A stretch of 10,649 nucleotides of DNA from Leadbetterella sp051649345 (GTDB lineage Bacteria > Bacteroidota > Bacteroidia > Cytophagales > Spirosomataceae): contig JBOFGX010000254.1 in the NCBI GenBank assembly GCA_051649345.1, positions 1 through 10,649 on the forward strand, written 5' to 3'. The notes beneath the pieces were generated by a model. The model was not told the DNA's origin. It did no database searches and was given only the letters and a program-made list of their open reading frames with translations. The position numbers and the translations under genes are program-made. Positions 1 through 6,964 of the stretch are shown here, piece after piece; position 1 is the stretch's first letter; each line of letters begins with the position of its first letter.

Positions 1-290
1 TGAAGATGTCTGTTTTTTCATAACTAAAAATACCAGCTTTTTGATCAAAGTAACAAATTATTGGTATCTCTTTTGACGAAAAAACAAAACAACTATATGA
101 AATTCAATATATTAAGAGTATTTGAGGGTCGACTAAATAACATACGAAAAACGTGTAATATTTGTTGCTTTTTTATTCATTTTAAATTTCGGGATTAAAA
201 GCTCAAATACAAGTATAATTAGCTTTTCAAAAGGCTCCTGCTCTAAAATTTATATAATCTAATCTCAATTATTTTTTCCATTTCTACTGA
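1..290. other. intergenic region, no gene recognised
   Basis: This AT-rich stretch lies downstream of the beta-ketoacyl synthase gene. I found no reading frame of convincing length. A 33-codon plus-strand frame (97-198) starts MKFNILRVFEG but has no recognisable domain and an atypical, cysteine-rich tail, so I do not call it. The only notable structures are an AAAAGCT/AGCTTTT inverted pair at 197-227 and a weak ATACCA/TGGTAT pair near the left end. Confidence 0.5.
197..227 (-). terminator. weak stem-loop downstream of the beta-ketoacyl synthase gene
   Basis: The sequence shows perfect 7-bp arms, AAAAGCT (197-203) and AGCTTTT (221-227), separated by 17 nt. On the minus strand the distal arm ends in TTTTAAT, which could serve as a short U-tract. 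It lies 64 bp or more past the stop codon, and the stem is short and AT-rich. Both facts make it only a possible transcription end. Confidence 0.2.
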
Positions 291-1535
291 TTAATCTCTG
301 AATTTTTTAAATATGGAAGTGGCAATATGCCCACCAAAACCAAACGTGTTACACATGGCATATTCGACATTCCTTTTTTGTGCCTCACCTAGGGTAAAAT
401 TAAATTTTGGGGCAAAGTCGTGTTCCACATTTTCTGTGTTTATGGTCGGGGGGATAATACTTTCCTGAATAGCTTTAATACAGGCGATAGCCTCAATAAC
501 TCCTACACCGCCTTGTAAATGCCCAGTCATAGATTTTGTAGCACTAATATTGATTGAGAGATTGGTGCCGAACACTTTTTCTATAGCTCTTAGTTCGCTC
601 AAATCACCTGTGGGAGTGGAAGTGGCATGAGCATTAATATAATCAATTTGGTAAGGGTTTATAGCAGCCTCCTCTAAAGCCAGTTTCATTCCTAGAACGG
701 CTCCTGCACCTTCTGGGTGTGTACCTGCTAAGTGGTATGCATCTCCTGCGAGTCCTCCACCTACAATTTCGGCAAGTATAGGAGCATTTCTTTTTATAGC
801 ATGCTCGTAGCTTTCTACAATTAGGGCTCCTCCACCTTCGCCCAATACAAATCCATCTCTGGAAATATCGAAAGGCTTGGATGCCTTGCTCGGGTTATCG
901 TTGGAAGTAGACAAAGCTCTCATTGCGTTTAAACTACCAACCGTAAATTCAGATATGCATGCTTCTGTTCCTCCCGCTATAATCATATCGGCCTTGTTCC
1001 ACCGAATATAATTGAAGGCATCTATAATGGCCGTGTTACTAGAAGAACAAGCTGAAGCCACTGAATAAACGACTCCTCTTAAGCCATACCTAATCGATAT
1101 ATTGCCCGATGCCATATTTAGGATCTTTTTCGTGACAAAAAAGGGGTTGAATCTTGGAGTCCCATCCCCGTTTATGAATTCTTTGGCTTGTTCCTCGTAG
1201 GTAGTTACCCCACCGTCGGCAGAACTCCATATGACGCCGATTCTATCTTTATTTAAGGACTTAAAATCGATGTTTGCATCCTTAATGGCTTCATCTGCTG
1301 ATACTAATGCATATTGAGAAAAAAGATCCAATTTTCGTGTTTCATTTTTATCAATTACACCGTAGGGGTCAAAGTTTTTAACCTCACAGGCAAATTTTGT
1401 TTTAAATTTTGAGGTATCGAATTTTGTGATTAATGCGGCACCACTCATGCCATTTATCAATGCATTCCAATAGTCTACAACATTATTTCCCAAGGGATTT
1501 ACAGTTCCCATACCTGTAATTACAACTCTCTTCAT
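291..1535 (-). CDS. beta-ketoacyl-ACP synthase, divergent FabF-type (KAS II) paralogue
   Basis: This 414-residue protein has the usual FabF length and a complete thiolase fold. It should condense malonyl-ACP with an acyl-ACP in the cytosol. The Cys-His-His triad is visible: Cys163 in SACSSSN, His303 in NAHATSTPTGD and His339 in SMTGHLQGG. The C-terminal NTFGFGGH loop is also present. Several normally fixed positions differ from housekeeping FabF. GHLLGAAGA has become GHLQGGVGV, HGTSTP has become HATSTP, and the Asn after FGFGGH (FGFGGTN in E. coli FabF) is Ile404. No acyl carrier protein, ketoreductase or other fatty-acid gene is adjacent. I infer a specialised or orphan paralogue rather than the main FabF, but a plain fatty-acid elongation role cannot be excluded. 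The start MKRVVITGMG is the standard family N-terminus. The gap to the upstream peptidase gene is 200 bp, so it is probably transcribed separately. Confidence 0.93.
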   Translation of the reverse strand: MKRVVITGMGTVNPLGNNVVDYWNALINGMSGAALITKFDTSKFKTKFACEVKNFDPYGVIDKNETRKLDLFSQYALVSADEAIKDANIDFKSLNKDRIGVIWSSADGGVTTYEEQAKEFINGDGTPRFNPFFVTKKILNMASGNISIRYGLRGVVYSVASACSSSNTAIIDAFNYIRWNKADMIIAGGTEACISEFTVGSLNAMRALSTSNDNPSKASKPFDISRDGFVLGEGGGALIVESYEHAIKRNAPILAEIVGGGLAGDAYHLAGTHPEGAGAVLGMKLALEEAAINPYQIDYINAHATSTPTGDLSELRAIEKVFGTNLSINISATKSMTGHLQGGVGVIEAIACIKAIQESIIPPTINTENVEHDFAPKFNFTLGEAQKRNVEYAMCNTFGFGGHIATSIFKKFRD

Positions 1536-1735
1536 TGTGTATTTTTAGTTATTATTATCCATAGTTTGAGTTCCATTACAAACAGTGGGTAGTTTGAGAT
1601 AATTGAATAAATGCTAAAATAATGAGTTTTTGTACATTGCGGTTTATTTTATTGACTATTTGTATTATTAACTAGTCCACAAGCTTTTACTGATCATTTT
1701 TTTGGTAATAACTTTTCGGAATCTTGTAGGAATTT

Positions 1736-3700
1736 TTACTTTCCTATTAAATATGTTTTCAAGAACCAAGAAATCCCAGCATACGTATAGTCACGATTTG
1801 GTTTTTTGGCTATGCCATGTCCTTCGTCATTTGCCCTTACATAGCTAACAGGCACATTGTTTTTCTTCAATGCCTCTACCATTTGCTCAGATTCAGATAA
1901 GGGGACACGAGGATCATTTTCCCCTTGATAGATAAACATAGGTTTGGTGATATTCTTGATGTTTGTCAATGGGCTAATTTTCACAAAATGCTCAGCCATT
2001 TTAGGATTACGTTCATCACCATATTCGACCCTCCTTAAGTCTACGCGGTAGCTTGATGTGTTTTTCAGGAAGGAAACAAAATTGGAAATCCCAAAGAGGT
2101 CTATTCCGCACTTAAGTCTATCATTATAAAGTGTCATACTAGCTAGACTCATATAGCCGCCATAGCTCCCTCCGAATACGGCAACTCTTGAAGCATCTAA
2201 ATTGGGTTGAGTGGCAATCCAATCCAATAAAGCCCCAATGTCTTTGACCGAATTTTCTCGTAATTCCGCATTATCTAGCTTCAAGTAAGATTTTCCATAG
2301 CCTGTAGAGCCGCGTACATTGGGTATCAGAATGGCAATGCCTAGCTCATTGGCCCAATATTGATTTGTACTGTTGAAATTTGCTATGGATTGCCCCTCAG
2401 GCCCTCCATGAATACTGATCAGGACAGGGAGTTTAGCACTCGTGTTCTTAGGTGTAATCAGAAACGACGGAATCATACGTGTTTTACCGGTTTGCTCGTC
2501 CTTGTCGAAAGTCGGGTACTCGATTAGATTTGCTGGATTAAAATTTGCTGGATTTAACCCTGCGGTTTCACTAAAAGTCCAACGTTCTGTTTGATTTGTG
2601 CTCAAATCATGTACGTATACTTCGGTGGCTTGGTTTGGTGTAGACAGGCTGTAAGCAATGCGGTTGTTGTCTTTATGGAATTTAACGTTCGAAAGTGCAC
2701 CCATCGCACCTAAATTGATGGGCGAATATTGATAGGTTTTTGTGTCCATGAGATAAGGCTTAAAGTAACCGCCCTCATTAAGAACAAAAACAAGTTTAGA
2801 GCCATCATGGGAAAGCTCAAAGCCTTCCACATCATGGCTGAGGTTTATTATTTGAGACATTTTACGAGTAGCTAGGTCGTAATATCTTAGGGTCAAGAAT
2901 TCGGTATCTTCGTCTGAAGCTAAGAAGATTCCTTTGCCATCTTTTGAAAATTTAGCCGTGGAATGAGATATCTGTTTACTGGAAGGATTTATCTCCTCCA
3001 ATTTGCTACCATTGACGTCAAACAAATACAATTTTGATTCATTTATAGACTTGTAATTTCGAATTATCATCCGTGTGTCGTCTTCACTCCAATCTTCTAT
3101 AGTCCAGCCGCCGCCTTTATTTTCTGAAACCATGCTAACATCTTTGGGATTGCTAATAGGAGCTATGTAAAAATCAGCATCTTTTCCATTTCGTTTATTG
3201 GATACATAGACTATTTTATCTCCCTTTTTATTCCAACTATAGGCGGTATGGCGGCTTTTTCCGTCTGTCAATAAGGTAGAAATCCCCGTGTTTCTATCTA
3301 AATAATAGATCTGAAACTGTTCATTGCCTCCTGTATCTCGACTATACAAAAAACCATTTTTTGTAGGATTGGGACAAGTGGAAATACTTGTAACAGGTTC
3401 TTTAAAAAAAGTGACTTGCTCTCTGTAAGCCCCCGGTTTGTGTACATGGTGGATTTGTGAAACATCAGCAAAACGGGTAGTCATATAAAGACCTTCGCCC
3501 GAGGCATCCCAATCAGCAAATCCAGCACTTCGAATGTTCTGGTATTGTTCCAGCCGTTCCGAATATAAAGTCGTGACAGGGCCAATTCCTTCTACTAATA
3601 GGTTGCCAATAGAGGTACGTTGGGCAAACGATTTCATGCTTAAACAATTAAGCAGAAAAAAGATAAGGACTTTAAGAGTCAAAGAGAGATGGTTTTTCAT
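1736..3700 (-). CDS. secreted S9-family (prolyl oligopeptidase-like) serine peptidase
   Basis: The protein has 654 residues. An N-terminal signal peptide (about residues 1-27, charged start, hydrophobic core, ending SFAQ) points to export. Residues of about 40-390 form repeated WD40/TolB-like propeller blades, with motifs such as FSKDGKGIFLASDEDTE and LSHDGSKLVFV. Residues of about 400-654 are the alpha/beta-hydrolase catalytic domain. It shows the HGGPEG oxyanion-region motif (431-436), nucleophile Ser512 in GGSYGGYMS, Asp596 in ENDPRVP and His628 in DEGHG, so the triad is complete. In this family the propeller restricts access to short peptides, often cut after proline or as acyl-aminoacyl or dipeptidyl units. 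The exact specificity cannot be read here. A role in periplasmic peptide use is likely. It stands alone, with a 653-bp gap upstream and a 200-bp gap downstream. The start is supported by the signal peptide beginning at once. Confidence 0.93.
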   Translation of the reverse strand: MKNHLSLTLKVLIFFLLNCLSMKSFAQRTSIGNLLVEGIGPVTTLYSERLEQYQNIRSAGFADWDASGEGLYMTTRFADVSQIHHVHKPGAYREQVTFFKEPVTSISTCPNPTKNGFLYSRDTGGNEQFQIYYLDRNTGISTLLTDGKSRHTAYSWNKKGDKIVYVSNKRNGKDADFYIAPISNPKDVSMVSENKGGGWTIEDWSEDDTRMIIRNYKSINESKLYLFDVNGSKLEEINPSSKQISHSTAKFSKDGKGIFLASDEDTEFLTLRYYDLATRKMSQIINLSHDVEGFELSHDGSKLVFVLNEGGYFKPYLMDTKTYQYSPINLGAMGALSNVKFHKDNNRIAYSLSTPNQATEVYVHDLSTNQTERWTFSETAGLNPANFNPANLIEYPTFDKDEQTGKTRMIPSFLITPKNTSAKLPVLISIHGGPEGQSIANFNSTNQYWANELGIAILIPNVRGSTGYGKSYLKLDNAELRENSVKDIGALLDWIATQPNLDASRVAVFGGSYGGYMSLASMTLYNDRLKCGIDLFGISNFVSFLKNTSSYRVDLRRVEYGDERNPKMAEHFVKISPLTNIKNITKPMFIYQGENDPRVPLSESEQMVEALKKNNVPVSYVRANDEGHGIAKKPNRDYTYAGISWFLKTYLIGK

Positions 3701-3917
3701 TTGTATTAAAAATCAGAAATCATTTTTATAATTCAATATCCTTGTAAACTCCCGTATATCTACACTTTTGGAGAGTTGCTTAGTAAAAATAGATAGAATT
3801 ATTGAATGCACAATTGGATAGATACTTGATTTTACAAAGAAAGCACGATGTTTAGACCCAGAATCCAGCCATAGCCAAACTACTTATAGTTTTTTATTAA
3901 CTAGAGTCTACAGAAAA

Positions 3918-3967
3918 AGTCAAGAGGAACATGGTGCCGATTTATCGGTATGATGTGCCACTTGACT
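3918..3967. repeat. nested inverted repeat, possible small mobile-element or regulatory relic
   Basis: The outer arms AGTCAAG (3918-3924) and CTTGACT (3961-3967) are perfect complements. The interior holds CCGAT-TT-ATCGG (3938-3949), a second perfect palindrome. TGG (3932-3934) and CCA (3958-3960) could continue the outer stem. The 10-mer CCGATTTATC at 3938-3947 recurs at 7611-7620, at the edge of one copy of the 59-bp repeat. No transposase lies nearby, so the function is unknown. Confidence 0.4.
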
Positions 3968-4315
3968 AGTGTTCTTTTTTATCTCTAATAATAATGCCAC
4001 AAGAGTTTCTAGGTATTCCATCAAAACCTCTTATATCAAATAGTAAAATTTATAGTGTAAAATATTTAATATTAATAATTTAATGGGTTTCAATGGGTTC
4101 AAACTATGCGAATATTTTACATAGACTTTCGGGTAGACAGACTTTCTCTCAAAAGAAAATCTGACAGCCATACCTCAGCAAAGAAATCGCCAAGTTTAAA
4201 TGACCCTTTTTAAAAAATGAAACTTTTAGTACGTATAAAATTTCCACTCATTCATTTTTTCAAACGGGCTAGATCTTGGTTTGATGGTTTTTCGTCCATT
4301 TTGATTTTGCGATTA

Positions 4316-4344
4316 TTGTATCAATTGCCGGCTGATTGATACAA
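4316..4344 (-). terminator. 10-bp stem-loop just past the DJ-1 gene stop codon
   Basis: Perfect 10-bp arms TTGTATCAAT (4316-4325) and ATTGATACAA (4335-4344) flank a 9-nt loop containing the small palindrome GCCGGC. The hairpin begins 9 bp after the stop codon of the DJ-1-family gene, which suits a transcript-end or 3'-stabilising structure. On the minus strand it is followed by TAATCG rather than a U-run, so it is not a canonical intrinsic terminator. A protein-binding palindrome is an alternative reading. Confidence 0.45.
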
Positions 4345-4353
4345 CGGTTGGTT

Positions 4354-5145
4354 TTACAAATCTATCTTTTGGATTTCTAAAAGAGTGGCTTCACCCACGC
4401 TTTTTGCAGATGCTGGATTTTGCCCTGTTACTACTCGTTGGTCTACAGCTACATGGTTTTGCCAAAGTCCACTTTTTTCAAATATTGCTCCTCTTTTGAT
4501 AAGCTCAGTTTCCAGTAAAAAAGGTACAACCTTCTCTAGGGCAACTGCCGTTTCTTCTTCGTTTGTAAAAGCATTAATCTTCTTTCCATCCACCAAGTAC
4601 TTACCATTACTTAGTTTTATATTTACAAGCCCCGATGGGCCATGACAAACAGCACTAACTACCCCATTATTCTCGTAAATTTTTGCACCTATTGATGCCA
4701 ATTTTGCATTATCTGCAAAATCCCACATGGTGCCGTGCCCGCCTGCATAAAAAATAGCAAGGTAATTGGCTGGGTCAACCTCATCAGGCTTCAATGTATT
4801 TTCGATTTTGTTTCTATAGGTTGTATTATCCCAAAATTTTTTGTTTGTAGCATCATTTAGATTAAATCCATCAACGGGTGCTTTTCCGCCTTTTGGACTT
4901 ACAAAATCTATTTCATAACCTGCGTTATTCAGTACTTCCCAGGGATGTGATACTTCTGCTAGGTAATAACCCGTGGATTGACCCGTGTTTCCTTTTTTAT
5001 CATGGCTCGTAACCACAAATAAGACTTTCTTTTTCATTTGATTTACTTTTTTTGTTTGTGCAGTTGCTTTGTTAAAAACAGAGAAAATGGTACAAACTGC
5101 TATTACCAATATCCCCTTTGCTAAATTTTGAAATGTCTTTATCAT
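4354..5145 (-). CDS. exported DJ-1/PfpI-family protein (Hsp31/glyoxalase III-like, glutamine-amidotransferase fold)
   Basis: This 263-residue protein has a signal-peptide-like N-terminus (residues 1-30, Lys3/Lys10, hydrophobic 11-22, ending ATAQ). The DJ-1/PfpI domain follows from about residue 38. The nucleophile-elbow Cys167 lies in SAVCHGP, His168 follows it, and the conserved Glu64 sits in YLAEVSHP. The AGGHG motif (134-138) and the SPKGG segment resemble the Hsp31-like branch. Members are described as methylglyoxal-detoxifying glyoxalase III enzymes, deglycases or chaperones, and which applies here cannot be read. An internal Met37 (MKKKVLFVVTSHD) is where many cytosolic homologues begin, so a second, non-exported product is conceivable. 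Upstream, 90 bp separate it from a Crp/Fnr-family gene, and that gap carries a perfect CRP-type palindrome at 5220-5235, centred about 82 bp before this start codon. Regulation by the neighbour is likely. Confidence 0.9.
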   Translation of the reverse strand: MIKTFQNLAKGILVIAVCTIFSVFNKATAQTKKVNQMKKKVLFVVTSHDKKGNTGQSTGYYLAEVSHPWEVLNNAGYEIDFVSPKGGKAPVDGFNLNDATNKKFWDNTTYRNKIENTLKPDEVDPANYLAIFYAGGHGTMWDFADNAKLASIGAKIYENNGVVSAVCHGPSGLVNIKLSNGKYLVDGKKINAFTNEEETAVALEKVVPFLLETELIKRGAIFEKSGLWQNHVAVDQRVVTGQNPASAKSVGEATLLEIQKIDL

Positions 5146-5207
5146 CGTGTTTTAAAATTTGATGATACAAAAATGGCCCTATTTCAAGTGATAGTAAAGG
5201 AGGTAAA

Positions 5208-5235
5208 TCACAGATTTTATGTGACAAAAATCACA
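5208..5235 (-). promoter_or_regulatory. CRP-type operator upstream of the DJ-1-family gene
   Basis: TGTGACAAAAATCACA (5220-5235) is an exact TGTGA-N6-TCACA palindrome, the consensus core read by CRP-like proteins. A further TCACA half-site lies at 5208-5212, giving the half-site order TCACA-N7-TGTGA-N6-TCACA. The palindrome abuts the stop codon of the Crp/Fnr gene and is centred about 82 bp upstream of the DJ-1 start. A weak minus-strand promoter-like CATTTTTG (5168-5175; five of six fixed positions of TAnnTTTG) would place the operator near -65. That spacing would fit activation from an upstream site. The palindrome is seen directly; the regulatory role is inferred. Confidence 0.7.
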
Positions 5236-5799
5236 CTATACGGAAAGTCGGCTTAGGGTTTCTCTTGAAACACCTAAATAAGAGGCTATAAGTGTTTTAG
5301 GGACTCGTTGAAACAGAGAAGGATACAAAGTTAGAAGTTGCTCATAACGTTCTTTGGGTTTGTCATTTAAGAAGGATAGTATTCTACGTTGTTGGGCCAC
5401 ATATCCTGCATTCGATTTTCGTCTAAAAAAATGCTCTATTTTGTGGAGGTCGGCACAGATTTTCTCTCTGTTTTGTAAAGACAAACAAAGCAATTCGACA
5501 TCTTCGATACAATCGATATTTAGTGTGGCATTTGTTTGACTGAAATAGGCCTGATAGTCAGTAATCCACCAGTCTTCATAAGCAAATTGCATGATATGCT
5601 CTTTGTCTTCATTGTTAACAAAATAGGCTTTTAAAAGTCCTTTGACCACAAAATAATCATGATCTACTGTATCGTTTTCTTGGATCAAGAATTGGTGTTT
5701 TTTTAGTTTTTTGCTTGTAAAATGTGAAAAAATATATTCAAATTCTTCATTTGTTAAAGGCGTAATGTTTTCAATGTGTTTTCTTAATTCTATACTCAT
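5236..5799 (-). CDS. Crp/Fnr-family transcriptional regulator
   Basis: This 187-residue protein is typical of the short Bacteroidota Crp/Fnr proteins. Residues of about 20-110 form the cyclic-nucleotide-binding-like beta barrel (FLIQENDTVDHDYFVVKGLLKAYF). It lacks the Glu and Arg-Ser residues that CRP uses to hold cAMP, so the signal sensed is unknown. No Fnr-type N-terminal cysteine cluster is present. The C-terminal helix-turn-helix reads LIASYLGVSRETLSRL. Its Arg179, Glu180 and Arg184 line up with CRP Arg180, Glu181 and Arg185, the residues that read TGTGA. The protein stops three residues after Arg184, without the wing strands of enterobacterial CRP. A perfect TGTGA-N6-TCACA site touches its stop codon and precedes the DJ-1-family gene, the probable target. 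A different palindrome lies 53-72 bp upstream of its own start. Confidence 0.92.
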   Translation of the reverse strand: MSIELRKHIENITPLTNEEFEYIFSHFTSKKLKKHQFLIQENDTVDHDYFVVKGLLKAYFVNNEDKEHIMQFAYEDWWITDYQAYFSQTNATLNIDCIEDVELLCLSLQNREKICADLHKIEHFFRRKSNAGYVAQQRRILSFLNDKPKERYEQLLTLYPSLFQRVPKTLIASYLGVSRETLSRLSV

Positions 5800-5851
5800 A
5801 TAATGTAGTTTCCCTACGTCCAGGATAGGTATGTTCTAAAGTCTAAACAAC

Positions 5852-5871
5852 TAACAACATTATTGTTGTTA
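5852..5871. promoter_or_regulatory. 7-N6-7 palindrome upstream of the Crp/Fnr gene
   Basis: TAACAAC (5852-5858) and GTTGTTA (5865-5871) are perfect inverted arms with a 6-nt spacer, 53-72 bp upstream of the regulator's start codon. The spacer length matches a Crp/Fnr dimer site, but the half-site differs from TGTGA. It may be an operator for another regulator or a non-consensus autoregulatory site. No promoter could be placed confidently beside it. Confidence 0.4.
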
Positions 5872-5958
5872 TAAAGTCCGCTTTTTTCTTTTCTTGTACT
5901 TACATTGAAATAGAGCAAGTAAAAGAAACATTGTGTATTTGTGCCCCTCAATGACAAA

Positions 5959-5977
5959 AATAGACTTTTCTTCTATT
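5959..5977 (-). terminator. candidate intrinsic terminator of the esterase gene
   Basis: On the minus strand AATAGA-N7-TCTATT forms a 6-bp stem that starts 4 bp past the esterase stop codon. It is followed directly by a T-run (plus-strand A-run 5956-5960). The position and T-tract fit an intrinsic terminator. The stem is AT-rich and weak, so confidence is modest. Confidence 0.4.
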
Positions 5978-5981
5978 CGGT

Positions 5982-6839
5982 TTACTTTTTAAAGATAAAT
6001 CTCAAAGCCTCCACATATCCAAAAATAGGTACGCTCATATGTGTTTCATTTGGATAATCGATATACATAGATTCAAATCCTACGAGCTTTTTAGCCTTAA
6101 TTATAGTGTCAAATTTTAATGAATTTTCATGAAAGGTAGCTTTCATTCCGCCTTCATTTCCATTACAATAAAACAGTTTTTTGTTTAATGTAGAGCTCGG
6201 TATAAGGTTTTTTTCGGTCAATTTTAATATATACTCATCGTCCCACCAAAAGGATGGGCTTATAGCAATATAGGCATCAAACATGTCGGGGTGAGTCAAT
6301 ATACAGTTGATAGACGTGATTCCGCCCAATGAGTGTCCTCCAAAGATTCTGTAGGACTGTGTTTTATAGGTGCTGTCAATCATTGGGATTAATTCAGATC
6401 GTATGAATTGTAAGAAATTTTCGTTTCCTCCGCTGTGTTTAAAAATCCCCGCAGTGTCAGGCTTATTTTTGAAAATCGTAATTTTGGTAGGCGTCAAATC
6501 TCGATTTCGACTGGTGTTTGTAATACTGACTAATAGTATTTTAGGTGTAATATTGACATCTTTTCTGCTCAGATAGTCAAGATAGGTGCTTAGCATTTCA
6601 AAATGATTTTCGGCATCCATTAAGTATAGCACAGGAAATCGCTTGTTGAGATCGGATGAATCTAATTTCGGCAAATGAACATATACCTTTCGGTCTTCAT
6701 TCAAGATTTTGGAATGAATCGTTAATACTTCGCTTGGAGGAGACTTGTAGGATTCTGTTTTCTGCGATTGCGTTTTGAAAGCTATAAGTAAAAACAGAAT
6801 TAATATACGTGCTAACTTGTATTTTACGGGTGTTTTCAT
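5982..6839 (-). CDS. secreted alpha/beta-hydrolase, putative esterase (esterase D/Fes-like family)
   Basis: The protein has 285 residues. A signal peptide is likely in residues 1-26 (basic start, hydrophobic ILILFLLIAF, then KTQSQ). The body resembles the putative esterase family that includes esterase D, enterochelin esterase-like and feruloyl-esterase-like proteins. It has a VLYLMDAENHF strand (70-80), the nucleophile Ser170 in GGHSLGG, a likely acid near Glu229 (CNGNEGG) and His267 in NETHMSVP. It should hydrolyse an ester outside the cytoplasm; the substrate cannot be read. No siderophore transporter or polysaccharide-utilisation gene is nearby to guide it. It is probably transcribed alone. 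A TAnnTTTG-type promoter overlapped by a perfect palindrome lies 16-34 bp upstream of the start, and a terminator-like stem follows the stop. Confidence 0.87.
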   Translation of the reverse strand: MKTPVKYKLARILILFLLIAFKTQSQKTESYKSPPSEVLTIHSKILNEDRKVYVHLPKLDSSDLNKRFPVLYLMDAENHFEMLSTYLDYLSRKDVNITPKILLVSITNTSRNRDLTPTKITIFKNKPDTAGIFKHSGGNENFLQFIRSELIPMIDSTYKTQSYRIFGGHSLGGITSINCILTHPDMFDAYIAISPSFWWDDEYILKLTEKNLIPSSTLNKKLFYCNGNEGGMKATFHENSLKFDTIIKAKKLVGFESMYIDYPNETHMSVPIFGYVEALRFIFKK

Positions 6840-6854
6840 ATTTTGAAACTATCA

Positions 6855-6873
6855 TTTGATACTATCAAAAGTA
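6855..6873 (-). promoter_or_regulatory. Bacteroidota-type -7 element overlapped by a perfect palindrome
   Basis: The minus strand carries TACTTTTG (6866-6873), matching the Bacteroidota -7 consensus TAnnTTTG. The palindrome TTTGATA-C-TATCAAA (6855-6869, plus strand) is perfect over 15 bp. It overlaps the last four bases of that element and extends over the expected transcription start, which is where a repressor would bind. The TTGAT/ATCAA halves resemble an FNR site but are 3 rather than 4 nt apart. No clear -33 TTTG is seen. The start codon is 16 bp away. Confidence 0.4.
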
Positions 6874-6907
6874 TCTATTTTGGCTTAGTATTTAAGTGAA
6901 TTTTGGT

Positions 6908-6937
6908 AAAATATTTGGCAGAATATTCAAATATTTT
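6908..6937. repeat. perfect 10-bp inverted repeat between membrane-protein and esterase genes
   Basis: AAAATATTTG (6908-6917) and CAAATATTTT (6928-6937) are exact complements around a 10-nt spacer. The element begins 28 bp past the stop of the membrane-protein gene and ends 69 bp before the esterase start. It could end the upstream transcript, although no T-run follows, or bind a regulator of the esterase promoter. The arms are almost pure A/T, so chance is a fair alternative. Confidence 0.35.
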
Positions 6938-6964
6938 CTACTATAAAGGCAAATGGCGAGTAGA

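Larger units (their letters stand above)
3701..4353. other. long intergenic region with inverted repeats, no gene recognised
   Basis: This 653-bp AT-rich gap separates the DJ-1-family gene from the S9 peptidase gene. I see no convincing coding sequence. It contains a nested inverted repeat at 3918-3967, a near-perfect 10-bp inverted repeat with a 6-nt loop at 4138-4163 (9 of 10 pairs), a short tandem duplication AATGGGTT at 4082-4099, and the strong stem-loop at 4316-4344. The promoter of the S9 gene should lie at its left end, but no convincing TAnnTTTG element is visible there. Confidence 0.55.

Noticed and set aside
97..198. 33-codon plus-strand frame starting MKFNILRVFEG.
   Set aside because: Too short, no homology recognised, and its cysteine/phenylalanine-rich tail is as expected from random AT-rich DNA.
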